A stretch of DNA of 12,629 bases. It comes from an uncultured Collinsella sp. GTDB lineage: Bacteria > Actinomycetota > Coriobacteriia > Coriobacteriales > Coriobacteriaceae. The first letter of the stretch is position 1; each line of letters opens with the position of its first letter. Of the stretch, positions 1 through 7,663 are shown in pieces. The position numbers and the translations under genes were made by a program. Below the pieces are notes generated by a model that was given only the letters and a program-made list of their open reading frames with translations, did no database searches and was not told the origin of the DNA. The stretch covers positions 1 to 12,629 of the forward strand of contig USHR01000043.1 in NCBI GenBank assembly GCA_900554495.1, written 5' to 3'.

Positions 1-39
1 CGCTAGTCTCGTGGGCTCGGAGATGTGTATAAGAGACAG
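1..39 (+). other. Nextera (Tn5) sequencing adapter, not genomic
   Basis: Positions 6-39 match the Illumina Nextera read-2 transposase adapter. The last 19 bases (21-39, AGATGTGTATAAGAGACAG) are the hyperactive Tn5 mosaic end, and 6-20 is the GTCTCGTGGGCTCGG extension. Bases 1-5 lie where the tail of an i7 index would be. Real insert sequence therefore starts at about position 40. Translation from the GTG at 25 gives the peptide MYKRQ, which is adapter-encoded and should not be part of any protein model. Confidence 0.97.
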
Positions 40-40
40 C

Positions 41-103
41 TCCCCATCCCCATTTTCGGGTCGGGATCTCGGTCCCCCTTTGATCGACGATTGGCGAACG
101 TAA
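41..103 (+). CDS. possible 3' tail of an upstream gene (partial)
   Basis: One frame is open from the first genomic bases (41) to a TAA at 101-103. It encodes about 20 residues ending in PPLIDDWRT. Its stop overlaps the ATG of the next gene as TAATG, the typical arrangement of translationally coupled genes. If real, it is the end of the preceding operon member. In related loci this is often the SipW-type signal peptidase, but 20 residues cannot identify it. The alternative is that this stretch is noncoding, or is an N-terminal extension of the next gene, whose frame is also open here. Low confidence. Confidence 0.3.
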   Translation, partial: SPSPFSGRDLGPPLIDDWRT

Positions 104-750
104 TGCTCAACAATCTTTCCGACAATCAGAAACGCACCTTGGCGCTTGCCGCGATGGCGCTGTTGGCCCTGGCGTGCCTGTGCGGCACGCTGGCTTTTAC
201 CGTTGATATGGTTCCGGCGAACAACGTCCTATCGTTTGGCAGCGTGAAGGTACGAGTCTGCGAATACACCCTAAACGAGCAAGGCGAAGAGATTCCGTTT
301 GAGGCCAACGAGCACGGGGACTATCCCGACACCAAGGCCACGGGCTCTGACATTAGCCGCATCGTGCGCGTGGAGAATGCCGGCGCACAGCCCGAGTATG
401 TTCGCGCACGTCTGCGCATGACGTCGGTGGCGTCTGACGGCTCGACCGCGGATGCCTCGGACAACGTCGCCTTTAACGTGAGCGCGGGCGATGGCTCCCC
501 GTGGGTCGATGGTGGCGATGGGTGGTTTTACTATCGCGGCCTTGCCGGACGCGGGGGTGTGCTCGATCCCGGCGTCATGACGGAGAGCCTTATGGACTCG
601 CTGCGATTTGTGGGCGACTACCACGATGCCGCGCGCGGCGGCTCATTCAAACTCGATATCGACGTTCAGGCCGTGCAGGCCAAAAACCAGCAGACAAACG
701 ATTCTGTCCTCGACGTGCTTGACGTCGCGGGCTGGCCGGAGGCGAACTAG
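103..750 (+). CDS. SipW-dependent-type (TasA/camelysin-like) secreted protein
   Basis: The predicted protein has 215 residues and resembles secreted proteins of the TasA/CalY family, which form extracellular fibres in Bacillus and are cleaved by the signal peptidase SipW. A basic start (NQKRT) is followed by a long hydrophobic helix (about residues 12-33, ending CGTLAF). Then comes the family's post-cleavage block, N-x(3)-FGSVKV, at about residues 40-49. The beta-sandwich core has ISRIVRVENAG, then YVRARLRM, a DGWFYY motif and a C-terminal FKLDIDVQAVQ strand. These blocks line up with the gene at 6221, so the two are paralogues. The ATG at 103 was chosen because the open frame upstream runs into adapter and because this ATG overlaps a TAA. 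No clear Shine-Dalgarno is visible, so a start further upstream in lost sequence, or at TTG 91, is possible. It is the first complete gene of a four-gene cluster. Whether it polymerises is inference. Confidence 0.8.
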   Translation: MLNNLSDNQKRTLALAAMALLALACLCGTLAFTVDMVPANNVLSFGSVKVRVCEYTLNEQGEEIPFEANEHGDYPDTKATGSDISRIVRVENAGAQPEYVRARLRMTSVASDGSTADASDNVAFNVSAGDGSPWVDGGDGWFYYRGLAGRGGVLDPGVMTESLMDSLRFVGDYHDAARGGSFKLDIDVQAVQAKNQQTNDSVLDVLDVAGWPEAN

Positions 751-753
751 CCC

Positions 754-3700
754 ATGAAGATTAAGATCGTGAACCGAGGTGTGCTCAACAGGCTGATTGC
801 CGTCGCGGCGATTGCCCTTTGCTGCGTTATGGCGCTGCCGGCGGCAGCGCATGCCGAGGATCAGACCGAATTCCATATCACAAACAGGAACGACTTCCTG
901 GTGTGCGTCGCGCTGTCGCGTCAACGCGACACGTCGCAGTGGCGCGTCTATCTCGATAACGATATCGTTCTTAACGATGATGATATGAAAGCCATTGTTG
1001 AGGATACGGTCAAGCACCTCTCCTTTGGCAACAAGGAACATCCCTTTAAGGGCGTCTTTGACGGTCAAAACCATACCGTGAAGGGCCTGAACTACGAGAA
1101 TAAGGTCTTGGACCCAGAGCGCGACACGGGCTTCTTTGCCGAGACCGACGGCGCCACCATCAAGAACTTCCTTGTCGAGGACGCCAACATCTGGGCGGAC
1201 TTCCGCGGCGGCATCATCGTGGGCAAGGCCGTCAACACCAGCTTCGAAAACGTCATGGTCATGGAGAGCACCCTGCACGTTACGTGCGCCAACAACATGC
1301 TCAACGTTATCACGAACGCCGGCTTCGAAGGCGGCATGATCGCAGGCGAGCTGGAGGGCTGCAATCTGTACAACTGCGAGGTGCGCGGCGGTCGAGCCGT
1401 CCATAACACCACTGCAGGTGTGCAGGCGATCGGTGGCGAGGACCTGTACATGGCGGCATTTGCCGGCTACGTCAAGAACTCGACCATCGAGTACTGCCGC
1501 GTCACGCCCACGCGAAGCGAGGATGGCTCCTCGATGGACATGACCGACGTCACCAATAAGTACGATGTGGCCATCGGCGCCCTGGGCGGCAACAACGTGT
1601 ACGCTTCGGGCTTCGTCGGCTGCATGGCGGAAGGCGCTAAAGTCATCGACTGCTTTTCAACGGCGAAATGCTATAGCTATGCCGCGTCGTACGTGGGCGT
1701 TGTCTCCGTAACGCGCGCTTGGACGGGCGGTCTTGCAGGCCGCATCTTGTCCAAGAGCGGTAACGAGATCACTCGCAGCCATTTCGCCGGCGATTTGAGC
1801 TCGCGCCAGTACAACCCCATCGCCGTGATTCCCATTATCCAAAACGACGTGAACCTGGGCGGTATTGCTGCGCGCGCCAACAAGGGCGACGCCACGGTCA
1901 CCGAGTGCTACTTTAAGCCGAGCGTGAGCCTAAAAGGCAGCAGCCAGGGTACTGCGGCTAAGAAAAAGATACCTTCGTTTGGCGGCGACGGCACCACCAA
2001 GGGCGACAGCTACGGTCCGTGGGATGACGAGCGCTACATCACGCGTGAGCTATGGGAAGAGCACGACTACGACTTCTGTGCCGGTACCATGCGCTCGACC
2101 GCTAACGATGATGCCCTGGGTGGCCAGCACACCAATGAGTGGGCGATGGACTACAAGCTGAATATCCCCGTGCATGGCCAGAGCGTTAAGGCGACGATCG
2201 ATTTTCCCGGTGCGGGCACGGCAACTGTTCTGGCAACCATGTTGGGCAAAGACCAGTCCACCAGCGATCCGTACACCTTTGCGGTGAGCGCCGTGCTAGC
2301 CGGAACGGCACAGGGCTTGGCCCAAGGCGATACGTCGGTAATGTTTAAGCAGGAGACCTCCGCAAAGCCCGCGGGGCTGAGCGAGGCGAACGACGGTTAC
2401 CGCTTTATGGGCTGGTTCCGCGAGCCCGATGTGCGTGTGAACCGAATTGGCCAAGACAACAGCTGGTTTGACGGCAAGACCGATGACGCCGCTGTTAAGG
2501 ACGGCAAATGTGTCGAAGAGAACACGGCCCACGACAAGACTTCGACCTACACTGCCGACAACGGCAAGGATCATGACGCGAGTGAGGGCTTCAAGGGCAA
2601 CGACCTCTTTATCGCTTCGTATGAGGCGCAGGTACTGTTCTATAACGTTGAGGGCAAGACGATCAATTGGAAAGACGGCAAGGCACACGATCGGTCCACG
2701 GACTGGTACCGCTATGGCGTCGGCCTGACGCCTGCTGCCCCAGCGGATCGCGGCAGCTTGTCGAAAACCGCGACGTTTATCGGCTGGACCACGCAGCCGA
2801 ACGACGATAAGAGCATGAATGGCGCCTATGCTGCCATTACCTCAGATCGGCTGGCTGATCTGAAAAACAAGGGAGCATTCTATCCCGTGGGCAGCGAGAT
2901 TGCCGTGGTCGGCCCCACCGATTTCTATCCCGTGTACAGCGACTACGTGTCACACATCATGACGGAGTTCGAGGGCAATGAGCAGGATACGCTCAATGAT
3001 GTAACCCAGCGCGTAGACGTGGGCAAAACTCACGTTAAGGTTGAGACTGCAGAAGATGGCACAAGCGCGTATACCGTGCAGGTGCTCGACGTATCCGGCA
3101 AAGCTATATCCGAGGACGGCGAGCTGCCCAAGGGCTATCGCTTCCTGGGCTGGTATGAAAACAAGCAAAATGCGGATGGGTCCGAGGTGGAGGTGCGCGT
3201 AAGCCGCGACCCCAGCTACACACTCCCCGCAGATGTCGATCTAACCGTGACGCATACCTACATCGCCCGCTTTGAGTACCGAGTGGATTATTACGTCCGG
3301 GCTTATACCAACCATGGGTTTACGGACAGCAAGCTGCTTTGTTCCGTTTGGAATCGCTATCAAACGCCCTTTGAGGAAAACGTCGGCAGCACCTTCGTGC
3401 GTGAAAACGTCGTCCACTGGGGTCCGGAGCATGTTGACCACGGTATAAAGGATAGGTATGACGAAACGTGTGACACGCGCTTCACGAAGGAAACCCTTGT
3501 CGTGAGTCCCCTTAATGCGTACTCGCACAACGTTAAAAACGATACGGGAGCCGATACTCTAAAAGACCTCTATGCCGATACCGATTTTCCAGGCGCTGCA
3601 ACGCTAAGCGATACCTGGACTTCGGCTTCGCTGAACGTAACGGTCAAACTGGTGAATGATCGCTATCGCCTGAATTTTTGGACGCTTGAGCGCGGCAATG

Positions 3701-6219
3701 GCTGCTGGACGTATGTGAAAAATCCCATCGAAAGCACGATGCTGGATCTCGATACGAAGTATTACGTTCGCGCGATGATTACTACAGACGTTAACTTCTA
3801 CAACAAGGACAACACAATCCTGAAGGCCGCTACGCGTCGTTACGAAAGCAACCTGCTGCAAAATAAGGTGAATGGATCAGACCCTACGTACACGTATTAC
3901 TACCCGCACGTGAACACTTCGGTTGAGGCAACAGGGGACCCGCAGGATGAGCCAACTGGTTCTTATGAAAGCCCCTTGACCCTTGAGTCTTCGCCGACCG
4001 ATGCCGAGATGGCGGTGCCGGGCTATAAGTTTCTGGGCTGGATTTCGACCGCCGAGGTCCAGAAGGGTTCTGACGTCTGGAAGTATATCTACGATGTCGA
4101 GGGCGATTCCTTCACCACTTCTGACCCGGATAAGGCCGAACCGTATCTGGTGAAACCAGATTTTAAGGTCACCCAGTGGCAGGATGCCTATCCGGTGTAC
4201 GCGAAGTACGACGTTAGGTACACCACCAACCTGCACCGCGCAGGTTTTGATGGCACGGACAAGGTCAATGTGCCTAAGTACGATAAGCACGACATCGCTC
4301 CCGTTATCAACGCGGACACCGACCCTGCTACGGCAACGGTGACCCCTGACGTCACGACGCCGGTTTATAAAGCAGGCGGTGAGCTGTATAGGTTGCAGAA
4401 GGTTGAGATCGAGCTTCCGAATGGCGAAGTTAAAAAGCTCGAACCTAACGGCGATAACTCGTATTCCTATCAGGTGGAACCCGGCGGGGCCTATACATTT
4501 GTGGCGTACTATTCGCCGTTGGCGGTCGTGTATCATCTCAATGCCTCGAAAGTGGATGGCAAAGTTGCTCAGCAAGGCGATATGCTCGGCAACCTTGATG
4601 GCGGCATCCCGAAGCCTACTTATGACGTCCGCACTATCGATGCGGATACAGGTGCGTTCAACGTCTTCGTGGGCTGGACGGAAGCCCAGCCGGCACCTGG
4701 CAAGGGCTATGTCGCTTGGTCGGAGGGCATCCGTATGGTGAGTGCTTCTACCGTGGTCAAGGCCCCCATGGAGCTGTACCCGGTCTACCGTCCCAGCCTG
4801 GTTACCGTTCAATCGAACATCGACTCAAATCTCGCGAATTCTGCTCTTGTCCGCGGTCTCGGCCGTACTGATTCCGGCGACCAGATTTCTCTTGAGGTCA
4901 AGGCTGTCAAGGAGGTTGTGGGCATTGACGGCGCCAAGTACGACTTTGTCGGCTGGTCGCGCGACTACGAACCCGATGGCAAATACACCCTGTTGACCGA
5001 TGACGAGAAGTATCCCCTCGAGGGCAGCGAGCCCTTTGAGAGCGTGACCTACACCGCGGTGTACAAGATCGCGCCGTATAAGGTTCGCTATCACGGTGTC
5101 GATGGGTCGGTTGTCTTTACGGCGACGGTCGACTCGGACGGCGAGCGCGCGACGGGCGCCGGCTTTGTCCATAACGTCGATGTTCCCAAGGTGGATGAGA
5201 GCGGCAACCCGGTCTATGACGACAACGGCAATCCCGAGATGGAGAAAAAGTCCGTGGCATACGACCCAGACGCCCACTCCAAGATCGTCGCGCTGCTCGA
5301 TGAACAGGCGGCCAGCGGTGACGTGCGCGAACTCTTCCTGGAGTGGCAATATGTGCCTGACGGTGGCGCTGCGAAGTCTTGGGATGAGTTTAAGGACGAG
5401 CCGGTCAAGGGAGACATGGACCTGTATCCCGTGACGTATCGAGTGGCCGCCAACGATACGTCCGATACCGAGAGACCCGTAGCCATGACAGCGCAGCTTA
5501 AGTGGCTGCTCGATCCCAACGCCGCCAACACAGTCGACAACAATGCCGACGAGGCGCCGTTTAAGGCCTGCTTCGCCGAGCCGTTTATGGGGACGCAGCT
5601 GACTGTTACCGTTAAGCGGGCGAGCTACGGTCCTGATGCGTCCATGACGGAGGAACCCGTTAACGACCAGTATGTCTCGCTCTACAGCTTGGGCTCGGGT
5701 AACGGTTCGTTCGACTTGGCCAACCGCCTGGAGTCCAAGAAGACGGGCGAAGGCAAGCAAGGCGACGGCAATGCCGTGTTCGACTTCGCCAAGACCCATG
5801 CGCTGACGATCGTCAAAAAGACCACCGATGCTAGCGCCATGGGGCAAACGTTCCGCTTTAAGGTGGCACGCAAGGCGTCGGAGGATTCTCCTGCCGAGAC
5901 GCGCATGGTCGAGGTGAAAGTTAGCGAGAGGCGCGACGAAGACGGCGAGACCTGGTATGTCGGCAGCGTGCAGTTCGCCGCGCCGACGGGCATCTATACC
6001 GTCGTGGAAGACACGGCTTGGGCATGGCGCTACCAGGGTGAGCTGAGCACGCCGGGCAAGGCGCCCGGTAAATCTGCCGAGCTAGTCATCTCGTCCGCCT
6101 CGAGCGCGGGCGACACCGTGGTGACGTGCGTCAACACGCGCGCGAAGGACAAATGGGTCGATGGCGGCTCGCATGCCAAGAATGTTTGGGAAAACGGCAC
6201 GCTGAGGAGGGAGGACTAG
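754..6219 (+). CDS. giant secreted adhesin: GLUG beta-helix, InlB-type repeats, CnaB-like domain
   Basis: This 1821-residue protein is predicted to be exported by an ordinary Sec signal peptide (cleavage near AHA-ED, residue 34). Residues about 95-400 contain GLUG-like turns: FKGVFDGQNHTVKGL, then repeated blocks such as AAFAGYVKNSTIEYC and GGLAGRI, as in right-handed beta-helix adhesins. Residues about 480-1600 carry InlB B-repeat (Listeria-Bacteroides) modules with a GY-[RK]F-x-GW signature. Their Trp residues lie near 554, 678, 800, 1096, 1308, 1401 and 1531, with a degenerate one near 976, and several modules end in YPVY. Residues about 1680-1795 form a CnaB/SpaA-like fold with the expected isopeptide residues: Lys1688 or 1689 (TIVKK), Glu1752 (YTVVE) and Asn1794 (VTCVNT). 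A 26-residue tail with KWVDGGSHAKNVW follows, and there is no membrane segment or sorting motif. GGAGG at 738-742 lies 11 nt before the ATG. An adhesive, cell-surface or matrix role is inferred from the domains. Confidence 0.88.
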   Translation: MKIKIVNRGVLNRLIAVAAIALCCVMALPAAAHAEDQTEFHITNRNDFLVCVALSRQRDTSQWRVYLDNDIVLNDDDMKAIVEDTVKHLSFGNKEHPFKGVFDGQNHTVKGLNYENKVLDPERDTGFFAETDGATIKNFLVEDANIWADFRGGIIVGKAVNTSFENVMVMESTLHVTCANNMLNVITNAGFEGGMIAGELEGCNLYNCEVRGGRAVHNTTAGVQAIGGEDLYMAAFAGYVKNSTIEYCRVTPTRSEDGSSMDMTDVTNKYDVAIGALGGNNVYASGFVGCMAEGAKVIDCFSTAKCYSYAASYVGVVSVTRAWTGGLAGRILSKSGNEITRSHFAGDLSSRQYNPIAVIPIIQNDVNLGGIAARANKGDATVTECYFKPSVSLKGSSQGTAAKKKIPSFGGDGTTKGDSYGPWDDERYITRELWEEHDYDFCAGTMRSTANDDALGGQHTNEWAMDYKLNIPVHGQSVKATIDFPGAGTATVLATMLGKDQSTSDPYTFAVSAVLAGTAQGLAQGDTSVMFKQETSAKPAGLSEANDGYRFMGWFREPDVRVNRIGQDNSWFDGKTDDAAVKDGKCVEENTAHDKTSTYTADNGKDHDASEGFKGNDLFIASYEAQVLFYNVEGKTINWKDGKAHDRSTDWYRYGVGLTPAAPADRGSLSKTATFIGWTTQPNDDKSMNGAYAAITSDRLADLKNKGAFYPVGSEIAVVGPTDFYPVYSDYVSHIMTEFEGNEQDTLNDVTQRVDVGKTHVKVETAEDGTSAYTVQVLDVSGKAISEDGELPKGYRFLGWYENKQNADGSEVEVRVSRDPSYTLPADVDLTVTHTYIARFEYRVDYYVRAYTNHGFTDSKLLCSVWNRYQTPFEENVGSTFVRENVVHWGPEHVDHGIKDRYDETCDTRFTKETLVVSPLNAYSHNVKNDTGADTLKDLYADTDFPGAATLSDTWTSASLNVTVKLVNDRYRLNFWTLERGNGCWTYVKNPIESTMLDLDTKYYVRAMITTDVNFYNKDNTILKAATRRYESNLLQNKVNGSDPTYTYYYPHVNTSVEATGDPQDEPTGSYESPLTLESSPTDAEMAVPGYKFLGWISTAEVQKGSDVWKYIYDVEGDSFTTSDPDKAEPYLVKPDFKVTQWQDAYPVYAKYDVRYTTNLHRAGFDGTDKVNVPKYDKHDIAPVINADTDPATATVTPDVTTPVYKAGGELYRLQKVEIELPNGEVKKLEPNGDNSYSYQVEPGGAYTFVAYYSPLAVVYHLNASKVDGKVAQQGDMLGNLDGGIPKPTYDVRTIDADTGAFNVFVGWTEAQPAPGKGYVAWSEGIRMVSASTVVKAPMELYPVYRPSLVTVQSNIDSNLANSALVRGLGRTDSGDQISLEVKAVKEVVGIDGAKYDFVGWSRDYEPDGKYTLLTDDEKYPLEGSEPFESVTYTAVYKIAPYKVRYHGVDGSVVFTATVDSDGERATGAGFVHNVDVPKVDESGNPVYDDNGNPEMEKKSVAYDPDAHSKIVALLDEQAASGDVRELFLEWQYVPDGGAAKSWDEFKDEPVKGDMDLYPVTYRVAANDTSDTERPVAMTAQLKWLLDPNAANTVDNNADEAPFKACFAEPFMGTQLTVTVKRASYGPDASMTEEPVNDQYVSLYSLGSGNGSFDLANRLESKKTGEGKQGDGNAVFDFAKTHALTIVKKTTDASAMGQTFRFKVARKASEDSPAETRMVEVKVSERRDEDGETWYVGSVQFAAPTGIYTVVEDTAWAWRYQGELSTPGKAPGKSAELVISSASSAGDTVVTCVNTRAKDKWVDGGSHAKNVWENGTLRRED

Positions 6220-6220
6220 G

Positions 6221-6790
6221 ATGACTAAGCGCAAGCGGATCGTTGCCCTCCTTGTCGGCGTCCTCCTTTTGGCCGGCGTCGTCGGCACCTTTGCGTGGCT
6301 TTCGGTTACGGGCGTGCTGGTCAACGAGTTTGGCTTTGGCTCGGTGGCGCCTTCGGTGGACGAGACGCGCAAGGACAACGTGAAAAGGGATGTCTCGGTA
6401 AAAAACACGGGCTCGGCACCGGCATACCTGCGTGTCGCGGTGGATATCTACTGGCAGGATAAGGATGGCGCGCGCCTGTGGGATGAGCCGGTTGCCGGCA
6501 CCGACTACACCATTGAGTGGGGCGATAAAGACGATGCCGCCGCCACTAACAGCCCTTCGTCTTGGGTTCTTGCGAGCGACGGGTTCTACTACTGGACGTC
6601 TTCTGTTAAGCCGCTCGACAAGACGGGCGTGCTCATCAAGAGCGTGTCCGAGAAGAAGGCAGACGGTAAAAACCTAGTCGTCGACATTTCGACCCAGGCG
6701 ATTCAGTCCACGCCCGACGATGCGGTCACCGAGGCATGGAACTGTACGGTCAAAGATGGCGTGCTGGTGCCGCCGCACGGAGGTGCGTGA
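6221..6790 (+). CDS. SipW-dependent-type (TasA-like) secreted protein, second paralogue
   Basis: The product has 189 residues with a short basic start (TKRKR), a hydrophobic helix (about 6-23) and the SipW-type junction GTFAWLSVTG followed by N-x-FGFGSV, equivalent to the TasA/camelysin cleavage region. The mature part repeats the blocks of the protein at 103-750: VKRDVSVKNTG then YLRVAVDIYW, DGFYYW, and LVVDISTQAIQ near the C terminus followed by EAWNC. It is thus a diverged paralogue, about 26 residues shorter. It starts 1 nt after the stop of the giant adhesin, behind an excellent Shine-Dalgarno run (AGGAGGGAGGA, 6205-6215), which suggests strong independent initiation. Possible roles are fibre subunit, minor subunit or chaperone-like partner of the adhesin; none is shown by the sequence. 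Confidence 0.85.
   Translation: MTKRKRIVALLVGVLLLAGVVGTFAWLSVTGVLVNEFGFGSVAPSVDETRKDNVKRDVSVKNTGSAPAYLRVAVDIYWQDKDGARLWDEPVAGTDYTIEWGDKDDAAATNSPSSWVLASDGFYYWTSSVKPLDKTGVLIKSVSEKKADGKNLVVDISTQAIQSTPDDAVTEAWNCTVKDGVLVPPHGGA
6779..6783 (+). promoter_or_regulatory. Shine-Dalgarno that fixes the start at 6793
   Basis: GGAGG lies 9 nt before the ATG at 6793 and inside the last codons of the upstream gene. An in-frame ATG at 6736 would start 55 nt inside the upstream gene. It would put hydrophilic residues ahead of the signal peptide, so the 6793 start is preferred. Confidence 0.8.
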
Positions 6791-6792
6791 GT

Positions 6793-7491
6793 ATGGCATT
6801 CCCGATTCGCAAAGGCGTTGCGCGCTCCGTGCGTTGCGTGGTCACGGCCATTCTCTGCATGGTCGCGCTCGCCGTTCCTGCCCGCGCGTTTGCCGAGACT
6901 CCCGCGATTGCCTATGACGGAAATGCGCACCAGCTGACGGTATCGGGGGCGACGGGCTCCTCGGGGGAGCCCGATCTGTTTCCCGCCTTTAAAGATCTAA
7001 TGCCCGGCGATGTGCGCGAGCAACAGATTGAGGTTCGTGCCATGGGCGTAAAGTCCCAGGTACGCGTGTTTGTGCGGGCCGTTGTCGATCACGAGACGGC
7101 ACACCTGCTGTCGCCCATTACCTTAACGGCGTCGGCTGGCGATGCGTCTGACGGTTGGCTCCAGACGGGAACGCCGGGCAGCGTGTTCGCCTATCCCACG
7201 CAGGTCGCCACGTTCACGAGCGATGGCAGCACGGTGCTCAATCTGCAGCTGAGTGTCCCGACGTCGGTGGGCAACGAGCTTGCCGACGCAAACAAGACCA
7301 TTCGCTGGGAGATCACCGCCGAGGACGATGGCGAAACAATTCCTGCGCAGCCCGCTGGCTCCAAAAAGCCCAGCCTGTTTGGCCTGGCTGCGACGGGCGA
7401 CAACTCGCTCGCTCTGCTTTTGACGCTGCTAACGCTAGCGATTATCGCTTTCATGGCTGCGCTGATCTTGTCCCGAAGGAATAAACGCTAG
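6793..7491 (+). CDS. LAxTG-anchored surface protein, putative base of the cluster
   Basis: The protein has 232 residues. A Sec signal peptide covers residues 1-34 (cleavage near AFA-ET). The mature part looks like one beta-sandwich with a DLFPAFKDLMPGD motif followed by an alternating strand, QIEVRAMG then VRVFVRAVV. That pattern is common in small wall-anchored proteins of Gram-positives and is loosely like the camelysin fold. The C terminus is a complete sorting signal: LAATG at 198-202, a hydrophobic helix, and a basic tail (SRRNKR). LAxTG is the motif preferred by class E sortases of actinobacteria, so covalent attachment to peptidoglycan is expected. It is the last gene of the cluster, begins 2 nt after the preceding stop, and is the only product of the four with a wall anchor. 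That suggests it tethers the other exported proteins, which is inference. Confidence 0.85.
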   Translation: MAFPIRKGVARSVRCVVTAILCMVALAVPARAFAETPAIAYDGNAHQLTVSGATGSSGEPDLFPAFKDLMPGDVREQQIEVRAMGVKSQVRVFVRAVVDHETAHLLSPITLTASAGDASDGWLQTGTPGSVFAYPTQVATFTSDGSTVLNLQLSVPTSVGNELADANKTIRWEITAEDDGETIPAQPAGSKKPSLFGLAATGDNSLALLLTLLTLAIIAFMAALILSRRNKR

Positions 7492-7663
7492 GTCCATCTT
7501 CAAAATGTTTCGCCCGCCCGGCGGCGGAATATTAGGTTTCCTGCTCTACAGTCCTGCTCGCACGGAGAGCACATTGGATCCATCTTCTAAATGAAACGTC
7601 CTCCCGGGCGTCGGGGCACGAAGTTCCCTGCTCTACAGTCCTGCGCAAGACGAAGGCCACATT
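7491..7663 (+). repeat. diverged tandem duplication, about 86-87 bp per copy
   Basis: Copy 1 (about 7491-7574) and copy 2 (about 7576-7663) share GGtCCATCTTC with GGatCCATCTTC, a GC-rich centre, an identical 18-bp block CCTGCTCTACAGTCCTGC (7540-7557 and 7627-7644) and an ACATT end. The 18-bp core is the best conserved part, while the flanks have diverged. Copy 1 begins right at the stop codon of the operon's last gene. No ORF is supported here. The function is unknown; a structured RNA or processing element is possible. Confidence 0.75.

Noticed and set aside
4825..5847. Long antisense ORF of 340 codons opposite the giant adhesin gene
   Set aside because: It lies fully inside a well-supported gene and is explained by high-GC codon bias. 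It shows no domains, signal peptide or Shine-Dalgarno.
6118..6219. A degenerate sorting signal at the end of the giant adhesin
   Set aside because: The last 26 residues are hydrophilic with no hydrophobic helix or LxxTG-like motif.
6736..6792. Earlier start for the LAATG protein
   Set aside because: It would overlap the upstream gene by 55 nt and bury the signal peptide, whereas GGAGG sits 9 nt before the ATG at 6793.
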